Source: Apophysomyces variabilis
Lineage: Eukaryota > Mucoromycota > Mucoromycetes > Mucorales > Mucoraceae
Length of the DNA: 64,000 nt
Direction of reading: 5' to 3'
Assembly: GCA_002749535.1 (NCBI GenBank)
Contig: MZZL01000375.1
Location: 147,112-211,111 of the forward strand
Translations under genes and position numbers: made by a program
The notes under the pieces: model-generated
Told to the model about the DNA's origin: nothing
Databases searched by the model: none
What the model saw: only the letters and a program-made list of their open reading frames with translations
Shown here: piece by piece, positions 11,771-21,662 of the stretch
Layout: every line of letters starts with the position of its first letter
How positions within the stretch are numbered: position 1 is the first letter of the stretch

Positions 11771-14171
11771 GTGTCTGACCATTTCAATAAGGACAAATAA
11801 TATAACGCTGCAGTAATCCTAATGTATTTGTAGAAAGATGTAAAGGAAAGGGTTATAGGAAGGAGTCTTTTGCATACTTGCTCCTTGGGATAATCAATTT
11901 GGTTTATGTAGGTCATGTATCTTGGTAACAGTTTCCCTTCTTTTTTGTTGTATCCATACTGCTTATGTGAGATATGAGTGAAATCGTCAAGCGACAATAC
12001 AATGGAAAGATTAAATCTAACCAAAGAAAAAGCTGGGTGAAACGAACAACTGAGGTACAGGAATGAAAAGTCAGATAGGAGAGCAGGCTAAGGGGCGGTA
12101 GGAAAATAGTGCGGAAAGCTAGCTAGCAGCTGGCGCGCATGGCGAAAAGCAAGTTTCTCCCCAATATGATAGAGTTTTGCCAAAGAATATTATCAAAAAT
12201 GCATCACAATGTGACGACAAATCTGTGGCTAGTAGAAGACCAACAAACTGGTAGCAAGTGTGGAGCTAGAAAGCGAGTGAATCAAAAAAGAGGAGAAGCT
12301 TCCAGAGCCTCGCCTAAGTATGACGGTGGATAACAAAGCGATGCAATCCATGGAAGAACTTTGAAAGACCATCTCAACGGATGATTACCAGTGAAATGCC
12401 AATCGGTATTTGGTTTTGTTTGGCGAAGAGGGCAGCGAGGAGAAGGAAAAGTCGTAGGCACCCACTGATGCAAACGAGAGCCAGTTGATTAATTTGCCAT
12501 CCTAAAGTCGCCATCTTACAGTGCGACTAAACTGTATGAGCCGTAAGCACCGAAAGATTTTCCATGCTCTATGTAACAAGGGGGAAGCATATCACATTGT
12601 AGCAGAAAAGGAATGGCCGAAAAAGCAAACCTAACCTGAGGAAACGTTTGGAATCGGACCCGCAAGGCAACCATTTTAGATACTTAAAATAAGATGAGCC
12701 AGTACCAGCGTGTCTAATGGCGTTGATTTGGAGACCATGCATACCTTTTGGCACTAGTACTATTCTTGCTAATTCTTATTTCTTTTACCAACGGACCGAA
12801 CCTTGTACGTGCCGCATGGAAGATATGCCGTACAAGTCTCGAAGGAAGGGTGCTTCCGGCCAGAATCTTATCATAGCAACGCAACAGGTATCAAGCTTGT
12901 TGGCGTGACGGAATGTCCTCTGACGAATGACTTTTGGGCTGTTACTGCCAGTTTCCCAGCATCCGGTGTCTACACGCACAAGACAAAAAGGGAAAGAAGA
13001 AACTATTAGGGCTCTAGATTAATTTTACCATTCTTTTGCAATACGAAATACCTTACCTTTCTGCTTTTTTCAATTTTAAACAAGGATGGATACAGATCGG
13101 CTTTCATTGCATGTCTTTGATTGTTATCGTGCAAAATCTGTCCTTGATTGCTTGCAGTTTAAGGATCTTAAATTGGCCAAGAAACACGAATGTTGTTAAA
13201 GGTAGTAGAACGATAAATGAATATTCGTTTATTTGTTCCTATTTATTCGTGCCGTGCCTACATTCCGTAGAGTAGGCCGATAACGATAATAGTAAATTTA
13301 CCATGCACGTATATACATTGGTATTTGACTCAATGAACTCGGGACGTTACATTTCTCTATTCTCATAGAGGCACACTGCATTTATAGACATAGCATATAG
13401 AATAACAAATTAGACATGCATGTACAATTCACAAAAGTGTTATAATGTGATAGAGCCGTGTCACCTTGTGTTTAATGTCTGTGATCGATCTGTGATTTGG
13501 AGAAGAGTGCGGTCGGTGTATTAACAAGAGAAGCTCACTGTGAATGGGCACACGTAAATTCCGATCATCCTGTTCTTGGAACACAGATACTATAGTTCTA
13601 AGAGCAAGAGACGCGTGTAATCCCGTGAAGCTGAGTGACTTCCATGGCTTTATTTCCCATTCGCAAAATTGCTGAGATAAGTGATACAACAGAGGCATGT
13701 CAAATTAAAATAGCTCCACAGAGGTTCAAAGAATACATAATCAGGTATGTCATTTAATTTCAACTTGTTTATGAGCGGTAGGCTGTATCGATGCTACGCT
13801 AGAACTTGAATATAGCCAGCCAGAACCAAACTGTGTAACTGTGTAACTGGGCTACTGAACCGAACTAGAGCCACGGCAAGATTCAATCGGTTATTGGTAC
13901 GAAAACGAGCTATTTACATCGAATTGAATGTTAACCAAATCGGAGCCACGTGCCTGAAGTGATGGCGCGCTTTCTTTGTATCGCAAATCTTAGCATATCA
14001 TACAATGTACACTAACAAGCCTACATATAGCGAGACAAGTCCACTGCAGCAATAGCATCTTTATAAGTATTTGTTTTCCTTCTTGCGATCGGGATTTTCT
14101 GTCATATGTAAATACACGATAACTACTCCTGGCACCGCTTACCATAAACATTAATAACCACTATGTATAAT
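11771..14171. other. gene-free stretch between CotH copy A and the hairpin cluster
   Basis: No frame here has recognisable homology, and no long repeat was found. Short open frames (for example 13429-13698 minus, 12717-12908 plus) lack splice context or family motifs. Confidence 0.4.
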
Positions 14172-14268
14172 ATCCATGCCGCAACGCAAGCGCCAGGGAG
14201 AACCTCGAACTCGGCACCACAAGCAGAGGTGGAGTACGTTTCAAGGTGGACACCTGAAAGTCTTACTC

Positions 14269-14306
14269 GGGTCACTTTTGCTCGACGATACGTCAAAGGT
14301 GATCCC
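14269..14306. repeat. shared-loop hairpin 1
   Basis: Left arm GGGTCACTTTT pairs with right arm AAAGGTGATCCC (11 pairs, one wobble, one bulged T). Inside is a GCTC bulge, then GACG (14284-14287), ATA, CGTC (14291-14294). Confidence 0.65.
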
Positions 14307-14342
14307 TAGCGGTTCCTGGCGTGCAAAAAAGCCTATTCGTGC

Positions 14343-14371
14343 TGCTACTGCTCGGCGATACGTCAGCAGCA
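14343..14371. repeat. shared-loop hairpin 2
   Basis: Left arm TGCTACT pairs with AGCAGCA with one mismatch. The GCTC bulge is kept and the inner stem reads GGCG-ATA-CGTC; the single A-to-G change still permits a G-U pair. Confidence 0.6.
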
Positions 14372-14471
14372 AACCCTAATAGTCTTTATGAACGCCTGTT
14401 AGACAAGGGAGTCAGTTCATCGCGCACCAGTAATGTCATATAAGATTTACCGTTCTGATTCGCATCTGGTC

Positions 14472-14536
14472 GGCAATAACTGTTAGGATGCTTCTGCTCG
14501 ACGATACGTCAGAAGCGAACCGTCACAGCTATTGCC
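14472..14536. repeat. shared-loop hairpin 3, longest
   Basis: Terminal stem GGCAATA/TATTGCC, then TGT/ACA and GG/CC separated by internal loops, then GCTTCT/AGAAGC, the GCTC bulge, and GACG-ATA-CGTC at 14500-14510. The whole is an imperfect 65-nt hairpin. Confidence 0.65.
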
Positions 14537-14882
14537 TGGAATCACGCTCGATTACCATTGTGTCAGGACAGGCGTTTCCAGCAAAATCCAATCAGTGATC
14601 CTTTCTCTCGCAGGAGTCAATCACAATGTTTCTTACCTTAATGATCAGCAGGCAACATCCATGCCGCAACGCAAGCGCCAGGAAGAAGCAATGATATATG
14701 TACAGAACAAAGAGACAGGACTAATTCGTTTAAAATTGTCTTGCGTCATGGCAAAGCGGCGCGGTTGAAGATTGTACAACGTACAGCGCGTGCTATAAGG
14801 CTTTCGTCATTAATCCGAAAATGAAACCATGAATTCCTGGAGGATGGTTCGCTTCTAAATATAGTCTATCTGGCGCCCTTTA

Positions 14883-15336
14883 TGGTTATGTAAGTCATTG
14901 GTTCAAAAGCACACTGCATGTTGCTTACCGCTGTTCCAACAGAAAAGGTATGGTTATACTGCAAGTCCTCGACGAACAACAGATCACACATCATGCAGCG
15001 GAAAAATTGGCTTAAACTCTTCTGCTACCTTTGCCACCAAGGTCCTCAATCGCCGAAAGCTCATTTGCAACTCCCAAGATTGTAAATCCAGCGCGCATTG
15101 TATAATGTACTTAGTGTATACGTGGGCATCCGAGTCATTACTTGGGTCGTGCTCAGTCAGCGTTCAAATTGCTCCTTATTTGAGAGTTTGTATATTGCCA
15201 GCAGATTCTTTCATCTGTAAAATAAAATCTGCTGCAAGCATAGGCATTATCATTTGATGAGTACAATAGTTATGATGGGATGAACACTTGTAATAAACAA
15301 CCTAATCAGGCCGCACTGCTACTGGACTCTGTTGAT
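14883..15336. other. intergenic, nothing recognised
   Basis: A plus-strand open frame (14898-15257) crosses it but has no family motif, no convincing start and no codon pattern like neighbouring genes. Confidence 0.35.
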
Positions 15337-17097
15337 TTACGTTTTCGGCCACTCATAATAACTTGGGGGCAAAGGATTTTGTGGTTTGGGCTGCTTGAAA
15401 CTGGGAATGAAAGCCTTTTCGTTCTGAACAGCTGCTAGACTGCGCTTCATCATAGCCTTAATCCGCCAGACGGTAAGGATCAATGACGTAATGCGTGCCA
15501 CAAACGTTTGCTCAGATTCAGGGTACATAATCGGTCCTAGTCGCTGTAATCGACACACATAACCAGCAGGGCAATCCATAGTCAGACATGTCATCTTAAG
15601 GCCTGCAACGCGCAGTGCTTAATAGCCAAGCAACAAAATAATGCAAATGATAACAATAAAAGAAAAACATACCCATAAAGACGAACCCAAATGTGACGAT
15701 ATCATGGACTTCAGATGGGTTGACAGTCGCAAGCTTAAAGAGCATGTCACGCAAAGACTTTGGGCACTTCAGCAGGCCTTCCACAAGCTCTTTGGTAGTG
15801 TCATTTGAGTCCCGGCCAGCCTCTGCACAAGCAAACTCCTCAGCTACGAAACGGACAATCATGTCCATCTTTTTACCGACAATCTTGCGGCTGATGTCTT
15901 GTAGACCAGCGATTGCCCTTTCGGAATTGCGCCGTGCTGATGAGGCTGTGCTTGCTTTCTCTCCACTAAAGTGATAAACGATGTGTAATATGTATCTCGA
16001 GGTTAGCTATAACTTACCATCGCACGTTAAATTCCGACTCATCGAACGCTTCCTGCACGAAGCCCCAGACGCGATGCATGATGTCAGCTTCCGTGTTGTC
16101 GGTCAGCGGCAGATACTTGTAAAATAACAGATTCAATCCTTTGAGGATTGTTTGATGCGCCCAATTCATGTCCGGCTCCAAAAGCGGGTGATACTGTTTA
16201 TGACTTGCTGCTTCAAAAATCGAGTCCAAAGTGCACTGCAAAGAAAAGCGATTACGGCTGACATGTATCGAATTGTAGAGGACAATGTACCTTCCCATCA
16301 TAACACTTGAGATATGCAGTCATGTTCTCGGGTGCTTCAGGGAGATCCAGCTGTCGGAAACTTCGTATCTCGTTCATTTCGTCTTGTGTGAAATATGCTT
16401 GCTCGATCCACACTGGATCATCAACATCGAGGATTAAGGAGTGACATGGACTATTCACAGAAAAGTATATGATTAGGCTTTTCGCTGTTAAGCTTTGGAA
16501 GGTTTGAAAAATCTCACTGTTCAAATTTACAAGACATGGCGAAGCTGTTCATCTGTTTTTCAACCACTTTGCCGCTCTTCAATCTCCACATCTTGCTCTC
16601 CTCAAGACTGGAATAGACGCGGTTCACAATGTTGAGATCCACAGATGACTTCAAGCTACTTGACTCTGAATTGGAGGTTGATAGCAAGTCGGATCCAATA
16701 CTACCAAGGTTTTCCAGTACATCACTTATGACTTCCTGCCTGCTCATCCAACGGGCTTCCACTGCATCTTGCAAGCCATTCCAATCCATTTTACTCGTTT
16801 CCTTCAGGGCTATCAATGGTTGCATACACATAGATGAAAATAATCGCTTACAATTTGTATACCAAGATTACTAGCCACAGTGCCGAATCTTTTTGGCCAG
16901 ACGACTTCTACTCTTTGCCCGGGCTCTGACGCATTTACGACGAACTCCCATTGGGATTTAATAAAATCCGCTAATGTCGCTGGCTGGCTACTGTTCTTTT
17001 TTTCGATGAGGTAAGAAGCAATTACTTTAAGAAAAGTCAGTAAATCAATGCGTAAGGTCGCTTGGTAACTACCTTCTGCGTATTTGACAGTTGACAT
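15337..17097 (-). CDS. Mucoromycotina-type protein of unknown function, possible PD-(D/E)XK-like fold
   Basis: Six exons (16852-17097, 16531-16801, 16291-16484, 16018-16235, 15673-15965, 15337-15602) give 495 residues. The splice between exons 1 and 2 is the least certain. I recognise a layout seen in many Mucoromycotina genomes: a region around residues 180-205 with (S)LILDVDDPVW, a middle part with YLPLTDNTEADIMHRVW, then GEKASTASSARRNSERAIAG, a KKMDMIVRFVAEEFACAEAG block, and TMDCPAGYVCRL near the end. The D...E-x-G arrangement of the fourth block recalls the D..ExK core of PD-(D/E)XK nucleases but lacks the expected Lys, so catalysis is doubtful. It lies between the two CotH genes, on their strand. 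Function unknown; multi-copy families of this kind could be mobile-element passengers, which is inference. Confidence 0.75.
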
Positions 17098-17721
17098 GGG
17101 AGAAGACAGGACTCTCCAAGCAATTAATTTCAAACTCAGTGTTTTGATGCCGCTGCGATGTGAGCGTCACAGCTATACTGCAGTTGCCTCACGATGAGGA
17201 CACAGTATCCTCACTTGGAACACGTATCTCCATTGACGCAAAATAGTTATAAATATTGGCAACGAATTACTGTAGATCACATTTAGAATCAGTGACCCAC
17301 TTTGGCTGGGACTGACCAAAATCAACTTTATCTCTTATAGACAAATCCAAATGGAAACGTACATACCTAATTATGCATCTTTGTATATCAGTTGGAGCCA
17401 TTCAATATCACGTTTCCTGTTTGTTACAGCTTTTTCCCATCAATTTTGCGAATGGGAATTAGAGCCATGAAAGTCGCACAGCTTCACGTGATCAGCATTT
17501 AATACAAGTTGTAAATATATGCTTCACGGTCCGATGCGACAGGTGTTGACCACGCTGAACTATAATGTACGATCCAGTGAAAGGATAGTAAAATAGAAGC
17601 TAACTAAAAAGTGGTTCCTATTTATTCGAAGCACTAGTGTATTGCTATATGTAGCTGACGAGGATTTAAAGGCTTTGTATCCTGTATTTAAATTTAGGTA
17701 TGTCTTTTGATTTAAAAGTGA
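17098..17721. other. intergenic upstream of the six-exon gene
   Basis: AT-rich, no gene seen. It ends with AAAAGTGA (17714-17721), the left target-site copy of the adjacent MITE. Confidence 0.4.
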
Positions 17722-18180
17722 GGAATTACCTCGGGCACTCCCCTCGGGCAATCCTCCCCCAAATTATTCCAGCGCCGTTACAATAAGCTAGACGCCATTT
17801 GACATATTGATAAGTAACAATATGAAGAGAAGAGCGAGGAAACAAACCACATATAGCATCTCAGCAACTGATGGAGCTCATTGGGCTATATAAAATGTAA
17901 GCAGTAAGGATCACAATGGAATAATAAACGGATAGCCTTATTCAATTGACAACATTGCATGAAAGAGATGACAATGGTATACACGGAAAGTACAGATAGA
18001 AATGCCAGAGAAGGTACCTTCTGGGGCACTCCCTCTGTGATCAGTTGCTGTGACGCTACCTGTGCTTTACTTCTCCACTAATCTCCTACTATTCATACTA
18101 AATAGTATATCAAACTACGTCCTAGTTTATCATAATGCCGCTTAAATAATTTGGGGGAGGAGTGCCCGAGGTAATTCCCG
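17722..18180. mobile_element. hAT-like MITE
   Basis: The left end GGAATTACCTCGGGCACTCC is repeated inverted at the right end (18159-18178). An inner CCTCCCCCAAATTATT block is inverted in the same way on both sides; the left side has a short extra CTCGGGCAAT-type insertion. The octamer AAAAGTGA flanks the element directly (17714-17721 and 18181-18188). An 8-bp target duplication fits the hAT superfamily. The interior of about 400 bp has no coding frame, so the element would be non-autonomous. The right end carries two extra bases (CG) before the target copy. Confidence 0.65.
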
Positions 18181-18361
18181 AAAAGTGAAACATTTCTGGA
18201 AGACAAACTGGTAGACTGATATTAGAATTTATGATCTTGTTCTTGAGATAATAGTCTGAGATTTTATAAACAGACTACGAAACGGTTTTTTAGGTTTCTG
18301 AACATGGAACTACCTCAAGCCAAAGTCAGTTGAGAGACGTCCAACACCAATAACATTCAGT

Positions 18362-19190
18362 ATGTCTGATCCATTCTGAGCTATTCTCCACGGTGACCGT
18401 CTTGCATGCCTCAGCAATGGAAGAAGTAAGAGTGTTTGCTTTGTCTACCGGGTTTCTTTCCAACGTTCCTCCTGATCTTAAAGCAGCATTGCTATGTAGG
18501 ATTTAGATAAAGGCGAATAAGGCGGCATAAACAAAGGCTTGGATCCCCCTTTGTTTATGGAATCCACACAAAGCAGGAATGATAAACTGTACATTCCTAT
18601 GGCAATGAAAAATCCCTTCTTCTTATATCTATTGAGGATACCCATAACATAATCCATATACTTTACTATATGTTAGCCTGTTGATCTTTTTTTTTTGAGT
18701 GTTGTAGGTGTAGATTCCTGAGAAAACTCCTTTTTGATTTTTCGCATCGCTCTTCTTCATCAGTTCAACTCTCAAGAAATTTAATGCTACTGAAAGGAGA
18801 AATACAGCCAATGATGCTTATATTTACACTGTTTTAAGCGTATACGTTCACATTTGCTGTAGTTCCTACATTTTAATCTGGCTGGGTCTGCCATCGTTTG
18901 TAAATGAAATCTAGCTTCATCAATAGAAATACAGTTGTTCTAGAGGTCTACTCCAGCAGCTTTCTATTGACTAATAATAGTAAAGTGTAACTAAGTATGC
19001 TTGGACTACCCGTTTCCTCAGTAGAGTTGCTTGCTTGCGTGCTTTAAGGACAATGCACATTTCTTTCCTATGTGTTATAAAGCCAGGAATCGAAGTCATG
19101 ATACCCTTAAAGTGCTGGCACAGTTGTCCCTTGACTTGTTCAAGTACGACGGACTAGTAGCAGTCGAAAAGTTCAATAATTAGAGCAGAG
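18362..19190 (-). pseudogene. decayed Tc1/mariner (IS630-like) transposase
   Basis: Fragments of one transposase can be read on the minus strand across several frames. They run from an N-terminal part (QVKGQLCQHFKGIMTSIPGF near 19060-19150), through a first DDE segment (ISIDEARFHLQ near 18905-18945) and a middle part like NISIIGCISPF (about 18790-18830), to a C-terminal FMPPYSPLSK block (about 18500-18530, normally PPYSPxLNPIE). Stops, frame changes and the loss of the NPIE sequence show it is dead. The exact ends and terminal repeats were not found. Confidence 0.6.
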
Positions 19191-19801
19191 TGTCCAGGAA
19201 TAGCTTCTCGGGTTAACATTTGCATGTTTTCGGAGTACTGCTGGGTAATACTGCTCTATCGCTGGCGTCGAACGTATCCAGTGAGTCATAAGCAAATTTG
19301 CGTGGAATCATACATAATTCTGCTGCTTTTGCTACCGACAACCTTTGTTCTTGGTAATGCAAATGGAATCTGCAATCTCACCAGGCCAGTACTTCTTTTT
19401 CCTTTTCTTTTTCCTTTTTTTTTATCTCGATGACAAATCCGCCTGGATAAGAAGAATAAATTAAGTTTGCATGAACCGATGATCACAATACAGTAAATAT
19501 ATAGATGAAAAAATGGACAACATCGCATTTTTTGTAAACATGTAACTGGATGATATACGATAAGAAGACATTATCTAATCAAATCTAAAGAGGATAACCC
19601 TTTTAAACCATTGCGCATCCCAAACCGCAACGCAAGCGTCATCTCCTGATTGACGAAATACATATTCAATAGTGCAAATTTATCGTACGCATAAGGGTGA
19701 AATTTACGAAACAGACGCAAAAAAATCTTCAGAAACCCGCAAAAATAAAACGTTCATATTTTACAGTCCACTAATTACATTGCTGTAGCGACACTCTTTG
19801 A
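19191..19801. other. intergenic with one copy of the CCGCAACGCAAGCG motif
   Basis: The 14-mer CCGCAACGCAAGCG occurs at 19625-19638, as it does twice in the hairpin cluster 5 kb away. It is followed by a small hairpin CGTCA/TGACG (19637-19641 with 19651-19655). No gene seen. Confidence 0.4.
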
Positions 19802-21662
19802 TTAACCAGTTGGTTCGGAAGAGCCCAACTGCTGTAAAAGAGCTTTTCTGCGGTGAAATATCCATTCTTTTACTCCCACAAGAGAAACATGCCCTGTGGG
19901 ACCGTTCACAGCTTGATCGAAAGGTATTGGGCGGCCAGAAATACCACGCAGAGCGATATCGATGTAGGCTTTGCAAGTATGTGGAGGTAGAAGATTCTGG
20001 GGCTTAAAGTTCAGCAGTTGGCTTATTGCACCTTTCAGCCTATCTTGGTTAGGAGATCGAGGTAAACTTTGGTCCCATGCAACATCCTCTCGAATCATGT
20101 CTACTACCGAATCGATATAACGATTGATAACGTCTGGATCAAAGATATCCTTGCAAATCTTGACTAGCAGATCTTCGAAGGCTTGTTTGAACTGGGGCAC
20201 CTTCAGTAATTTCGTCACGAGCGGTGGTTTGCGTGTCATGCCCGGAAAGCGTTGGTAATTTGCCTTCCACATGGCGGGCGCACTAAAGGAAGACGATCCG
20301 AAAGACAAGTCAGTATCGGTAGGAATATAGATGAACTTTTGTTGTTGGCAATAATCGTATAAAAGATAGTTGTTGGAATTAGCGATATAGTTGTCGGCTA
20401 ATCCAAGAGTGATTTCAAGGGCCATACTAAGAAAGAACAAACAAGCTTAGCTCTAGGTTTGTAAATCTGATCAACACTTACTTCCGGATAATACTTTGTG
20501 TGTCAATATGTTGCTCCCATTCTTTGACAACATCAGACCCTGTTGAAGGTGCAGTGGCAAGGAACCTGGTCAACTCCATCAATCGAGTGTAATCTGCGGG
20601 TTGGCCCTCGCTTGGCTTAACACTGATTTTGTAAGCACCGTCTGCATAAAGCTTCTGATCGTCCCCTCTGTAAGCGAGAGTTGCTGGTCGAGCAGCGAAA
20701 AGACGGACAAACACACCCTCATACAAGATACCATGTTCGGTATCCTTTCGACCAGCGTAAAATTCATTTTCTATCCAGGGTTCCTCATGAACTTCGACAA
20801 GGCCATAAAGACCATATGCTTGTTTGTTCATAAAGACCCTAAGCGGTTTTGTTAACGGAGGGGAGTCTAGGGAGAATATCCTCGTCCAAAATGCAATCTT
20901 ACCTTACATAAGAGAAGTCGGTAGAAGCTACCCCTGCTGACCTATAGATATCGTAACTCATTCTTTCACGAACATACGACGGATCTGTAGCTAATGAACG
21001 CAATTTGAGATGGCGATAACCAGCTAGCGCTTGATTGTCGGCCAATTCAAATTTATAAGATAGTTTGTTGTGTAAGCGAGTCCCATGACCGGATAGTTGC
21101 ATCTTTACATCTGTAAACTTTTGGATCTCTCTCAGTCTATTCAAGATTTAGTTGTCTGTAAGCTGTATTGACAGCATCACAAACAAAAGCCTGACAACAC
21201 TTACGTGATTCGTGTCATGGTGACACGAACCTTGACTGTGTTGGTAAGTGGATTTTGGTGCATCTGGTTGATCTGGTCTTGGTCGGCTTCAAAATGATAT
21301 GTCACAATCTCATTTTTTAAATGAGGACTCAAGTCAGTATGATTGATGAGTGATAGAGGCGGTAAAAGTGAAGGAAGCGGTGATAATGTTGCGATGTTCC
21401 ATGATCGATTATAGAATTCGTTGGGTGTGTCTGTTTCAATGGCAGATCGCATAAAACCCTCTTTTTCGACCACCTTGTCACCAAGTAGCTTTGAGTAATA
21501 ATACCCTTGGGTTGCTGCTGGAGCTTTCCCTGTGTACAATAGAGAAGAAGCAGAGGAAGGTTGTAACGTATAAGGTATTTGGTCTACGACAACTGCCACC
21601 GTCTGTTGCTCTTCCGGCACAATTATCACGCTGTAGGTGATGTTTTTGGAAATGACAACCAT
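19802..21662 (-). CDS. CotH-family protein, copy B (no evident signal peptide)
   Basis: Four exons (21205-21662, 20903-21136, 20482-20838, 19802-20426) encode 557 residues. Exons 2 and 3 have the same lengths as in copy A (234 and 357 bp), and the introns between the last exons are nearly the same sequence, so the duplication or conversion is recent. The CotH kinase-like block ALEITLGLADNYIANSNNYL..IPTDTDLSFG is intact. The C-terminal third has diverged more than the middle. The 5' end differs from copy A: the frame opens MVVISKNITYSV, without a signal peptide. A separate minus-strand ATG at 21890 opens a short hydrophobic frame, but no standard intron joins it to the body in frame. Copy B may be cytosolic, mis-started in my model, or damaged at the 5' end. 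Confidence 0.85.

Larger units (their letters stand above)
14172..14882. other. cluster of hairpins with a conserved apical motif; possible structured RNA or mobile element
   Basis: The stretch holds three hairpins with a shared loop (14269-14306, 14343-14371, 14472-14536). It also has a 26-bp direct repeat (14172-14197 and 14657-14682), and a stem 14191-14204/14311-14321 enclosing hairpins 14215-14231, 14239-14259 and the first shared-loop hairpin. Further possible stems are 14388-14420 (ATGAAC/GTTCAT) and 14426-14470 (ACCAG/CTGGT). The right arm of the third hairpin, AGAAGCGAACC at 14511-14521, recurs inverted at 14846-14856, and GCGCCAG at 14675-14681 is matched by CTGGCGC at 14870-14876. 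No protein-coding frame accounts for this. Strand of any transcript is unknown because hairpins are near-symmetric. Confidence 0.5.

Noticed and set aside
14201..14321. tRNA gene at the cloverleaf-like fold
   Set aside because: Arms are too long, and there is no anticodon loop, T-arm consensus or acceptor stem of tRNA size.
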